From Silvanigrellales bacterium (GTDB lineage Bacteria > Bdellovibrionota_B > Oligoflexia > Silvanigrellales > Silvanigrellaceae): 18,722 nt of DNA. The notes beneath the pieces were generated by a model, which saw only the letters and a list, made by a program, of their open reading frames with translations, ran no database searches and was not told the DNA's origin. Position 1 is the first letter of the stretch. Every line of letters begins with the position of its first letter. The position numbers and the translations under genes were made by a program. The stretch lies in assembly GCA_028285285.1 (NCBI GenBank), contig JANQPW010000433.1:1-18722 (forward strand), in the 5' to 3' direction. This document shows, in pieces, positions 6,735-14,148 of this stretch.

Positions 6735-9178
6735 TTTGCTTCCTGTTTGCCAATGCTCAGTGTTGTTTTGATCAGAGAATCAGGATTCAAAGAGATGCTG
6801 TCAATGCCTTTATCGACAAGAAAATGCGCAAATTCAGGATAGTCGCTCGGTGCTTGACCACAGATGCCGATTTTTGATCCCGCTTTTTTGGCCTTGTCAA
6901 TGACTTGGCTGATCATGCTTTTCACAGCCTCATTGCGCTCGTCAAAAATATCAGCGAGAAGTTCTGAATCTCGATCCACGCCCAAGACAAGTTGGGTGAG
7001 ATCATTGGAGCCAATGGAAAATCCGTCAAATATTTTTGCGAACTCTTCGGCCAAAATCACATTGCTTGGAATTTCGCACATGACGTACACTTCAAGGCCA
7101 TTTTCTCCCCGTTTGAGACCATTTTTCGCCATGGCATCGAGCACTCTCTTACCCTCGTTGAGCGTGCGGCAAAAGGGTATCATCAGCTTGAGGTTGGTCA
7201 ATCCCATGGTGTCACGTACTTTTTTCATTGCGCGGCACTCAAGAGCAAAACCTTCGCGATAGCGCTTGTGATCGTATCGCGAGGCTCCACGAAACCCAAT
7301 CATCGGGTTTTCTTCCTGGGGCTCAAACTCAGTTCCGCCGACGAGGTTGGCGTATTCGTTGCTTTTAAAGTCACTCATGCGCACGATGACATCTTTGGGG
7401 TAGAAGGCAGCTGCCAACGTTCCAACCCCTTCAGCCAGTGAGTCTACGAAGTAGCTCTCTTTGTCACTGTGTCCCCGGGTGAGTTCTTCAATCACTTGAC
7501 GAGTTTCTGTGTTTTGAACGCGATCGAAATGAACCAAAGCCATGGGGTGTACTTTGATCATGTGATTGATGATAAACTCAACACGAGCAAGTCCGATGCC
7601 GTCGTTCGGTATCATGGACAGCCGAAATGCCGCTTCAGGGTTGGCCAAATTGAGCATGATTTTCGTTTTCGGACGCACCTGAAGACTGCTGATGTCAATC
7701 TGTTCCTTTTGGTAGGCCAGAGCTCCCTCGTAGACGCGTCCCACTTCTCCTTCCGCGCATGAAAGAGTGACTGTCTCACCCTCTTTCAGTGTGCTTGTGG
7801 CTCGTTCTGTTCCCACAACAGCCGGAAGGCCCAGTTCGCGACTCACAATTGCTGCGTGGCAGGTTCTGCCGCCTCTGTTGGTGATCACTGCTGAGGCTTT
7901 TTTCATGAAGGGCTCCCAGTCGGGATCTGTGCGATCTGTGACAAGAATCTCGCCCTCTCGTAGCTCCTCCAGTTTTTCGACGGTGCTAATAACGCGTACT
8001 GTTCCCGTTGCCACTTTCTCTCCAACAGCACGCCCTCTGATGAGCTCCTTCCCCTTCTCCTGAAGGCGATAAACCGTGAGCTGGTTGGCGTCGCTTTGAA
8101 GGCGCGACTTCACGGTTTCCGGACGAGCTTGAAGAATGTAGAGCTCTCCCGTTTCGCCGTCTTTTCCCCACTCAATATCCATAGGTGTGGGCTTTTTGTG
8201 CACTTGAGAATAGTGTTCTTCAATAACACAGGCCCATCGTGCGAGCTGCAATGCTTCGTCGTCACTGATGCAGAGACGCCTCCGATCGGTGCCGCTAACC
8301 TTCACAGTTCTTGTCATGCGTGCGCCGTCGGTATCGTAGATCAGCTTTGTTTCTTTTGAGCCCATGTGACGCTGCAATATAGGTTGTTTTCCCTCTAGAA
8401 GTGTGGGTTTGAACAACACAAACTCGTCGGGGTTTACCGAACCTTGCACAATACTTTCACCCAGACCCCATGATGCATTGATCAAAACTGCGTCTTTGAA
8501 GCCTGATTCCGTGTCGATGGTGAACATCACTCCAGAGGATGCGAGATCTGATCGCACCATTTGCTGAATGCACAAAGAAAGAGCCACATTAAGGTGATCA
8601 AAGTCTCGGCTTTGGCGGTAGGAGATTGCTCTGTCGTTAAAAAGGGAAGCGAAGCAACGCTTGCACGCATCAAGAAGCTCTCCGTGCCCGTTCACGTTGA
8701 GGAAGCTGTCTTGCTGGCCCGCAAAACTTGCATCGGGAAGGTCTTCCGCCGTTGCGCTGCTTCTCACGGCAACTGACACACTCTGCGGGAGGTCGGAGGA
8801 CGGCCTCGTCTGTTTCGCTCTTTTGTGAGCCAATTCATCATAGGCTTCTAAGATCTCACTTTGAATATTTGCTGGAATCTCGGCGTTGAGGAATTTTTGA
8901 CGCACAATTTGGCCGGCTTGCTGCAGTGCGGACGTGTCATTTGCGTCGAGACCCTGAAGTTGGTGACGGATGATGTCCACAAGATTATTTTCATCCAGAA
9001 AACAGCGGTATGCTTGAGCAGTCACACCAAAGCCAGAAGGAACACGTATGCCTTTGCCAGCGAGGTTTTGAGTCAGTTCTCCCAAAGAAGCGGTCTTGCC
9101 GCCAACAAGAGAAATGTCTTTCATGTCAATTTCATCAAACCATCGGATGAATTCATGAGATTTGGATTTCGCCGTCAT
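6731..9178 (-). CDS. ppsA: Phosphoenolpyruvate synthase (pyruvate, water dikinase)
   Basis: This enzyme converts pyruvate, ATP and water to PEP, AMP and phosphate, the entry to gluconeogenesis. At 815 residues it is close to the E. coli enzyme (792). The N-terminal ATP-binding domain shows LVGGKTASLGEL (24-35), AVRSSATAEDLPDASFAGQ (137-155) and LYILQARPETV (346-356). The swivelling domain has the phosphohistidine motif GGRTCHAAIVSRELG with His441. The C-terminal PEP/pyruvate domain has GIGLARVEFIINHM (527-540), SNDLTQLVLGVDRD (724-737) and GICGQAP with catalytic Cys773. The ATG at 9178 follows an AAGGGGG site six bases away. It is the first gene of the hydrogenase operon and overlaps hyhB by ATGA, which suggests that H2-derived reductant and carbon assimilation are co-expressed. 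Confidence 0.96.
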   Translation of the reverse strand: MTAKSKSHEFIRWFDEIDMKDISLVGGKTASLGELTQNLAGKGIRVPSGFGVTAQAYRCFLDENNLVDIIRHQLQGLDANDTSALQQAGQIVRQKFLNAEIPANIQSEILEAYDELAHKRAKQTRPSSDLPQSVSVAVRSSATAEDLPDASFAGQQDSFLNVNGHGELLDACKRCFASLFNDRAISYRQSRDFDHLNVALSLCIQQMVRSDLASSGVMFTIDTESGFKDAVLINASWGLGESIVQGSVNPDEFVLFKPTLLEGKQPILQRHMGSKETKLIYDTDGARMTRTVKVSGTDRRRLCISDDEALQLARWACVIEEHYSQVHKKPTPMDIEWGKDGETGELYILQARPETVKSRLQSDANQLTVYRLQEKGKELIRGRAVGEKVATGTVRVISTVEKLEELREGEILVTDRTDPDWEPFMKKASAVITNRGGRTCHAAIVSRELGLPAVVGTERATSTLKEGETVTLSCAEGEVGRVYEGALAYQKEQIDISSLQVRPKTKIMLNLANPEAAFRLSMIPNDGIGLARVEFIINHMIKVHPMALVHFDRVQNTETRQVIEELTRGHSDKESYFVDSLAEGVGTLAAAFYPKDVIVRMSDFKSNEYANLVGGTEFEPQEENPMIGFRGASRYDHKRYREGFALECRAMKKVRDTMGLTNLKLMIPFCRTLNEGKRVLDAMAKNGLKRGENGLEVYVMCEIPSNVILAEEFAKIFDGFSIGSNDLTQLVLGVDRDSELLADIFDERNEAVKSMISQVIDKAKKAGSKIGICGQAPSDYPEFAHFLVDKGIDSISLNPDSLIKTTLSIGKQEAK

Positions 9179-9223
9179 ACTGCGCCCCCTTCAGCTGCTC
9201 TTTGAACAGAACCCTCAGAAGAA

Positions 9224-9248
9224 AACTTTTGACGATATTTGAAAAGTT
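9224..9248. promoter_or_regulatory. Inverted repeat upstream of the ppsA-hydrogenase operon
   Basis: A perfect 7-bp inverted repeat (AACTTTT / AAAAGTT, 11-bp spacer) is centred 58 bases before the ppsA start, a usual position for an operator. It contains TTTTGACGAT, which recurs in the intergenic region near 12950-12994. It could regulate the operon or the divergent gene at 9456. The factor is unknown, and I see no convincing -35/-10 pair for the minus direction. Confidence 0.4.
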
Positions 9249-9381
9249 CACAATAGGGAGGATTCATATCTTTTGGAACGAATCAACTCATGACCGCGTC
9301 ACAAGATCCCACCTTTGGGTCTGAGCCCTGAGGCCTTTTGCAGACAGACCTACGCGGCCTATGGGTACTTAAGCCGCAGGG

Positions 9382-9411
9382 TTGAATGCGGGGCGTGGTC
9401 GGCTTTAGAAT
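9382..9411 (+). promoter_or_regulatory. Candidate sigma-70-like promoter for the CxxCH lipoprotein gene
   Basis: TTGAAT (9382-9387) and TAGAAT (9406-9411) are separated by 18 bases, about 45 bases before the start codon at 9456. The match is moderate and was found by eye only. Confidence 0.3.
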
Positions 9412-9441
9412 AGGGAAGCAGCCCAAACCTACCTTTTGCAA

Positions 9442-9447
9442 AAGGAG
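9442..9447 (+). promoter_or_regulatory. Ribosome binding site supporting a TTG start
   Basis: AAGGAG lies eight bases before TTG 9456. The ATG at 9449 lies in another frame and too close to the site, and there is a stop codon in the gene's own frame at 9450-9452. TTG is therefore the best start for the lipoprotein gene. Confidence 0.6.
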
Positions 9448-9455
9448 CATGATCT

Positions 9456-10661
9456 TTGCTGGTTGTTTCCCTGTTTTCTCTCTGCGTTCTCCTCGGTTTG
9501 ACGTCATGCAAGTCTCGAACGTTTGGACACCACTCCGTTGCTGCGAATTCAGACTCACATTCTGAAGGACAGTTGAGCTTTCGCCAGATTCTGGAAAAAC
9601 CCTTTGACATGTCTGCTCTTACCGATTTCCAATTTGAAGCTGGAGAACGTGGCTTTAAATCTTTTGTGAGTCAGCTTTTAAAGAGTCAGTTTGACTCAGT
9701 TCTGCTGTATTCCTCTCGAAGCACACAGCCTGCAGATTGGCTCAATCCTCGTGTGATCCTCTATCGTGTTCCTCTGCGTCTGATTGAAAAATTCACAGAG
9801 GAGCGGCGACAAGAGTACCTGAAAGAGCAAAGGAGCTCTCCTATTTTTGCGTTTAGTGCTCATCCAGGGGCCAAGTTGCAGATTGAGCTGCTCAACTTCA
9901 ATGAAAAGAAGCGTTCATTTGAATTTGGAAGGTTAGATTTTTCAAGACCACAAAATGCAGATCAGCACGTCCATGGAACTCGGAAGGTCACGCTTGACCG
10001 CAAACCAGCAGGTTGCACTGATTGTCATGGCAAAAAGTCGCCCAGGCCAAACTGGGATCCCTACGGCAACTGGCCGGGAGTCTATGGCTCAGATGAAAGA
10101 ACCTTTTCCACCCGCACACGGTACAAAGCACTGACTCAGTTTGAGCTGGCCAAGTTTGCGGAGTTTTTGGAAGTGGCCAGAGATCACCCGATCTACCAAC
10201 TTGTTCCCAACTTGAGTGTCGAAGTTCTAAAGAAACAGGGCTTGCCAGACTATCCGGCAAACAAGTTTTCTAAGGTTGTTGTGGATTGGAATCTGCGACG
10301 ACTGGTGGAGTTTATTCCAGATCTTCATTCAGCCCAGTGGCTGTTGTGCGCGATGGAGCAGCTGACGACAGATGGAGAGATAGCCTACAAAGCCTCAAGT
10401 GCATATCGGAACTACGGAAGACGAATTCGACGCGATCGGTATGATCTTGTCAAAAGATATGGAGAGTCATTGCTGGCACCCGCTCGAAGACGGAACATCC
10501 TCTTCTTCCCCTTCGTGACTCCCAAAGCCCTCAATCGCTTTGGATATGTCAACCTGCAGTCTTACTCAGGCAAGAAGCTGAGCATTTTGATGCGAATTCT
10601 CTTTGAACAAAAAAACTTGGACTATGGTGCACTCCAGCCCCTCCACTCAGGCGGTTTTTGA
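9456..10661 (+). CDS. CxxCH-motif lipoprotein, C-terminus displaced by frameshift
   Basis: The first 18 residues are a lipoprotein signal with lipobox LTSC (Cys18), so the protein is probably anchored on the periplasmic or outer-membrane side. A single haem-c type motif CTDCH (187-191) lies in GCTDCHGKKSPRPNWDPYGN, followed by WPGVYG. The whole protein is paralogous to the minus-strand gene at 11602-12810, with matching blocks LNPRVI/LQPRVI, HPIYQLV/SPIYSLI and the CxxCH region. The frame closes after 401 codons, while the expected C-terminal block continues in the next frame to 10839. The likely break is the A7 run at 10609-10615. Corrected, the segment after CxxCH is about as long as in the paralog. 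Function is unknown: perhaps a monohaem cytochrome, but a lone CxxCH without a recognised cytochrome fold is not proof of haem. Confidence 0.8.
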   Translation: MLVVSLFSLCVLLGLTSCKSRTFGHHSVAANSDSHSEGQLSFRQILEKPFDMSALTDFQFEAGERGFKSFVSQLLKSQFDSVLLYSSRSTQPADWLNPRVILYRVPLRLIEKFTEERRQEYLKEQRSSPIFAFSAHPGAKLQIELLNFNEKKRSFEFGRLDFSRPQNADQHVHGTRKVTLDRKPAGCTDCHGKKSPRPNWDPYGNWPGVYGSDERTFSTRTRYKALTQFELAKFAEFLEVARDHPIYQLVPNLSVEVLKKQGLPDYPANKFSKVVVDWNLRRLVEFIPDLHSAQWLLCAMEQLTTDGEIAYKASSAYRNYGRRIRRDRYDLVKRYGESLLAPARRRNILFFPFVTPKALNRFGYVNLQSYSGKKLSILMRILFEQKNLDYGALQPLHSGGF

Positions 10662-10839
10662 AACTGCTCGCGGAAAAACCCAGCTTCACAGAGAACCTGC
10701 AGTCAACTTTGGAACACCTCTCTCCGCTTCGGATCGTCTCAAGAAAGCGTTGTTTCTTCGATTTGGGCCAAGCGTTATTCTTGATTGTGAAAAATCACCG
10801 GTGGACTCAATGCAGATTGACTATTGGACATCTCGCTAG
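10609..10839 (+). pseudogene. Out-of-frame 3' segment of the CxxCH lipoprotein gene
   Basis: Downstream of the A7 run the next frame encodes KTWTMVHSS... and then DRLKKALFLRFGPSVILDCE before ending at 10839. This aligns with the paralog's C-terminal NDWFFTR... and VSLARVWVRKHFSGVDYDCE. The spacing from the CxxCH histidine to the DCE motif is about 252 residues here and 241 in the paralog. It is therefore best read as the natural C-terminus of the preceding gene. Removing one A restores a single ~460-residue frame. It may be a true mutation, an assembly error at the homopolymer, or slippage during expression. Confidence 0.65.
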
Positions 10840-11086
10840 GAAGATGAGTGTTCAGCCGTTTTTCGTTTTGCACTGAAGAGTGGTTGCCAGATGTGCTAGA
10901 GGAATCGCTTGAGCTGTAGACCTTTTGTGCAGTTTCTTGAAAGTGAAATGAATAATCTTGAAAATTTTCCTCGAAGTTTCTTTAAGCATGGAGTGTTGAA
11001 AAAAGCAACGTTCTGTGAATTTGATTTTGCTTCTTCCGTCGGTAAGAATTTAAATTCCGTTTACTTAAATGAGAGGAAGGTGAGCC
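10840..11086. other. Intergenic region, little recognisable
   Basis: This is non-coding between the displaced 3' end and the small secreted protein. A short open frame from 10909 has no signal, no domain and no good ribosome site. Near the right end lies a possible promoter (TTGATT 11021-11026, TAAGAA 11043-11048, 16-base spacer). I see no strong terminator hairpin. Confidence 0.35.
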
Positions 11087-11581
11087 ATGAAGTTATCTCG
11101 AATTGGTTTTGGTGCTTTGACTTTGATCATTTCTCAACAGGCTTTTTCTGCGAGCTTGAACTGCACTATTGATGCTTTCGAAGAGGGTACCATCGAGTTC
11201 GTGACTCTTGCTTCCGGAGAGCTTCCGTTGCCTGAAAATGATGGAGAGGTGCAAGATATCGATTTGTCTTCTCAAAAGGTCTCAGCCTCAGCGTCTGCGA
11301 ACCTTATTGATGGTGTGTACTTCTTGAACGTTGCTTACTCCCGTAATCCGCTTGAAGGCAGGGCTTTTAATGCTGGTATCGCAACAATACCAAAACCTAT
11401 ACTCGACGACTGTGAAGAAGGCGACTCACCTTTTGGATGTGGTTACCAAGGTCTCACGAAACTCCTGTTTCCGCTCTTCATAGAGGGGAGGAAGTTTGAC
11501 CGTCTTTCGGGTTTTTGTTTTAAGGGAACAATCGGCTCAGAAGAAGCGCGCGCTCAGCTTTTAGAAATGATGAACCCTTAG
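11087..11581 (+). CDS. Small secreted protein with four cysteines, function unknown
   Basis: This 164-residue protein has a Sec signal peptide (KLSRIGFGALTLIISQQAFSA) with probable cleavage after AFSA near residue 22. It is followed by LNCTID. The mature part has four cysteines (26, 109, 118, 144), possibly two disulfides, and acidic loops. AGGAAGG lies a few bases before the ATG, and a possible TTGATT/TAAGAA promoter is about 40 bases upstream. It lies between the two CxxCH paralogs and converges on the second one, with 20 bases between their stops. I do not recognise the family. Confidence 0.75.
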   Translation: MKLSRIGFGALTLIISQQAFSASLNCTIDAFEEGTIEFVTLASGELPLPENDGEVQDIDLSSQKVSASASANLIDGVYFLNVAYSRNPLEGRAFNAGIATIPKPILDDCEEGDSPFGCGYQGLTKLLFPLFIEGRKFDRLSGFCFKGTIGSEEARAQLLEMMNP

Positions 11582-11601
11582 GCTGACGGGCTCAGGCTCA
11601 C

Positions 11602-12810
11602 CTAGAGTCTATCCAATGCTGCGCGACTGAGAGCCGCAAGTTGCTCACAGTCGTAGTCAACACCGGAAAAGTGTTTGCGCACCCACACTCGGGCAAGACT
11701 CACAGTCGCCACCAGCTTCATCGAAGGGCTTCGTGGCAGTCCGTAGTGATGCTGGCCTCGTGTGAAAAACCAATCATTAACGGAAGTGCCCTCCATTTCG
11801 GTGACGTATCGGAAGTTTGCGATTTCATCGACAACATCCAGAGAAAAATTGATTCCCTGGTCATTCGGATCGAGCAGCCGAGCTTCGGGATCGTTCGGAT
11901 CGAGTTGAGCAAAGTTAGCGGCGTCACGAACCATCATAGAGTAGGAGTGTCTGACATCTCCTTCAACCATTGACCGCAGTTCCTCCAGCGAACTGGTGCT
12001 CCGGCCGGTATGGTCGCGGTATGAAATGCGGGCCCGCTTTGCATCTGAAACAAAGCTCTCTAGGGCAGGGCATTGCTTTAAGAGGCCTTGGAGGAGGAAT
12101 TTACGCTCTTGAAAGTTTTCCACAGTCTCAAGGCGTCGCTGCAGGTAGGAAACGGAGTCATTGGTGATCGAATTTGTGAGCGCTGTTGTGATATTTGCAG
12201 CAAAATAGTTTTCCACGTCAATAAGGCTGTAAATTGGGGAGTTCTGGGCCGATGCGACAAACTCTTGGAACTTCTCTCGCACCACACGCCCTGTTGGTTC
12301 GCGTCGATCGCGCACTCCATAGGCCCCCGGCCAGATTGGATAGCTCTCCCACAAGGGATGAGGATCGTTACTGTGACAGCTCGAGCAAACCTCTGGGTTG
12401 CGCTCCACTGTCAGGGAGCCAGGGGAAAACACGATTTCAAAAAAGTCATATCGAGATGTTTCCGGATTGAACTCAATCATCTCAACGTTGTGAGCACCAG
12501 ATTCGCTTGGAATGCTTCCATAGGCCAGGAGGAGGCGACCTCTGTTAGCAAAATGGATCACCCGAGGTTGGAGAAAGGTGGCGGCCTGCCGACTCCGACT
12601 TGTGTGCATCAGAGCAAAAGCGGTTGTGAGTTTTGGAAAACGCTCATAAAGCCTCTCCAAAAAACCTTCAAATGAAAGTCCATCACTGCCTCTCGCAACC
12701 TCCAACACTGATTGTGCTGTGATGGGCTGCTGCATCACAGGTGATTGTGCGATGGCCGATGTGCCAAAGATAAAAAGAAAAGCCGCCAAAACAGGTAGAA
12801 AAATCTTCAT
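11602..12810 (-). CDS. Secreted CxxCH-motif protein, intact paralog
   Basis: This 402-residue protein has a cleavable signal peptide (KIFLPVLAAFLFIFGTSAIA, cleavage after AIA) and no lipobox, so it is probably periplasmic or secreted. In the GTG-started numbering, CSSCH is at 147-151, followed by NDPHPLWESYPIWPGAYG. This is the same arrangement as in the lipoprotein at 9456. The C-terminal block VWVRKHFSGVDYDCEQL shows where the other gene is broken. The ATG at 12810 is chosen: GGGAG lies eight bases upstream, while the GTG at 12825 has no ribosome site and would put charged residues before the signal. Function is unknown; monohaem cytochrome-like is possible. Confidence 0.8.
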   Translation of the reverse strand: MKIFLPVLAAFLFIFGTSAIAQSPVMQQPITAQSVLEVARGSDGLSFEGFLERLYERFPKLTTAFALMHTSRSRQAATFLQPRVIHFANRGRLLLAYGSIPSESGAHNVEMIEFNPETSRYDFFEIVFSPGSLTVERNPEVCSSCHSNDPHPLWESYPIWPGAYGVRDRREPTGRVVREKFQEFVASAQNSPIYSLIDVENYFAANITTALTNSITNDSVSYLQRRLETVENFQERKFLLQGLLKQCPALESFVSDAKRARISYRDHTGRSTSSLEELRSMVEGDVRHSYSMMVRDAANFAQLDPNDPEARLLDPNDQGINFSLDVVDEIANFRYVTEMEGTSVNDWFFTRGQHHYGLPRSPSMKLVATVSLARVWVRKHFSGVDYDCEQLAALSRAALDRL

Positions 12811-12952
12811 TCCACTTTCTCCCACTCAGGTTGTTCCAAGATTTGGACAGGATTGCTTCCGGGAGATACTAGGCGATCAAGCGAATTTGTCGACGAAAAA
12901 ACTTTCACAGGCCCCTATTCAAGGATCTGTTCACGCTGAAGAGACTTGAAAG

Positions 12953-12961
12953 TTTGACGAT
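12953..12961 (+). promoter_or_regulatory. TTTGACGAT half-site
   Basis: This is a nine-base copy of the motif that also lies in the inverted repeat at 9224-9248 and, on the minus strand, in the palindrome that begins nine bases to the right. It may be an accessory binding site. Confidence 0.3.
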
Positions 12962-12969
12962 GGCAGATT

Positions 12970-12994
12970 ACTTTTTTGACATCGTCAAAAAAGT
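12970..12994. promoter_or_regulatory. Perfect 11-bp palindrome between divergent genes
   Basis: Arms ACTTTTTTGAC and GTCAAAAAAGT are perfectly complementary around the 3-base centre ATC. It lies between divergently transcribed genes, 160 bases before the start at 12810 and 102 bases before the start at 13096, so it is an operator candidate and not a terminator. A weak promoter-like pair follows for the plus gene (TTGATC 13001-13006, TTATTA 13025-13030). The TTGAC/GTCAA core resembles an FNR-type inverted repeat, but its 3-base spacing differs from the usual four. Confidence 0.5.
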
Positions 12995-13081
12995 GCCGCC
13001 TTGATCTTATTTAAAGTAATGTAATTATTAATTTAAATTAAGTGGCATGTATCTTGTTCTTAACGTTCTGTCATTGAGCAT

Positions 13082-13088
13082 AAGGAGG
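13082..13088 (+). promoter_or_regulatory. Strong ribosome binding site for a GTG start
   Basis: AAGGAGG lies seven bases before GTG 13096, fixing a non-ATG start for the lipoprotein gene. Confidence 0.75.
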
Positions 13089-13095
13089 AAAGCTA

Positions 13096-13926
13096 GTGAC
13101 TTTCGCTCATTTTGGAAGATCATTTCTTTTTGGAACTTCAGCACTTGTTGCTTTTCTCTTTGGAATTTCGGCACTGAGTGCGGTGAGTTGTGGCAATAGC
13201 AAGGACGGGTCGACCGGTGTCCTACGGGAAGACACAAGCGAGGACCAGGCTGCTTCGCTAACTGTCGACTTAAATCACTTTAGAACTGTTGCCAGACAGA
13301 AAATCGAGAGTTTGCTCGAAGTTCAGCTCAATGGAGCCGGTCGGGTGTTCTTTCAAGATGCCGTCGTCAACACAACTGGGGCGGGTTTGGCTGCCGAAGC
13401 TGGTTGTTTGGTGTATTTCCATGGTTATGAATCCGAATCACTTGAGGGGCCAAACGCTCTGACGTATCAAATCTGTCTCTCAAAGACGGAAGCTGCCGGA
13501 CTGGGCTATGTTGATTTCGAAAATCACTTTTATGCAAGATTGCAGAACTCTTTGATTGTGGCGTCTCTTATTCTTGACGACGAAGAAGAAAGTGACAGAG
13601 CCTTGAATGAAATGCGGGTTCACATCGAGGGAATGCTTCCTGAGAGTGCTTCGATTGTGAAACTAAACACTCTGCAGATGCTCATCGTTAAGAACGTTCC
13701 GCTTGAGATCATGGAAAGCATTGCTGCGCTGGTCAACGATAGTGAATTCTTCTCAGTTTCTGTAGAGGATAGCGCCTCATTGCCCGCCGATTTTGGAGAG
13801 ATTGTCGAAATCAATTCGGACGGTTCGGTTGACCTCGATGAGCTGCGCGCAGTGGCGAAGGAGTATCGTGAGCGTGGCTTGGAGTTTATTTCTGAGCCGG
13901 AACTACCCGCTCCTTTCGGGCGATAA
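13096..13926 (+). CDS. Lipoprotein with EF-hand-like loop, function unknown
   Basis: This 276-residue protein has a long hydrophobic signal ending in lipobox AVSC (Cys32), so it is a predicted lipoprotein. The signal contains a 30-bp tandem duplication (FLFGTSALVA / FLFGISALSA). After an Asp/Ser/Thr-rich spacer (33-57), the mixed alpha/beta body contains Cys104 and Cys127. Near the C-terminus EINSDGSVDLDEL (238-250) resembles a calcium loop with Asn, Asp-Gly, Asp and Glu in register, although the first position is Glu. The start is GTG with a strong ribosome site. Hairpins follow the stop. I do not recognise the body's family. Confidence 0.8.
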   Translation: MTFAHFGRSFLFGTSALVAFLFGISALSAVSCGNSKDGSTGVLREDTSEDQAASLTVDLNHFRTVARQKIESLLEVQLNGAGRVFFQDAVVNTTGAGLAAEAGCLVYFHGYESESLEGPNALTYQICLSKTEAAGLGYVDFENHFYARLQNSLIVASLILDDEEESDRALNEMRVHIEGMLPESASIVKLNTLQMLIVKNVPLEIMESIAALVNDSEFFSVSVEDSASLPADFGEIVEINSDGSVDLDELRAVAKEYRERGLEFISEPELPAPFGR

Positions 13927-13940
13927 AGCTGGTTCGACAA

Positions 13941-14009
13941 GAGCTTTCAAGCTCATGGTTTCATCGCCGCTGCTCATTTTGAGCAGCGAGGCTCGAGTGA
14001 AGTTTTTTT
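13941..14009 (+). terminator. Hairpins and T-tract downstream of the lipoprotein gene
   Basis: Two perfect inverted repeats follow the stop: GAGCTT/AAGCTC (13941-13954) and CGCTGCTC/GAGCAGCG with loop ATTTT (13968-13988). A run of seven T begins about 14 bases after the second stem. The distance to the T run is longer than in a textbook intrinsic terminator, so the call is moderate. Confidence 0.45.
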
Positions 14010-14148
14010 AAAGCAGTTTAAATTTGATTTTCTGTCTGTTCATTCCTTTTTTTTGTGAAAGACCAATTAGCCGATGTTGTTTTTTGCTGAGCTTGTCCGA
14101 AATGAGTTCTGCATGGTTGTGGTCAACGCTAGAAATTAGGGGGAACTC

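Noticed and set aside
10909..11172. 87-codon plus-strand open frame
   Set aside because: It has no signal or domain and a poor start, and overlaps the signal peptide of the better supported gene at 11087.
12088..12675. 195-codon plus-strand open frame
   Set aside because: It is antisense to the well-supported CxxCH protein, with no domain or ribosome site of its own.
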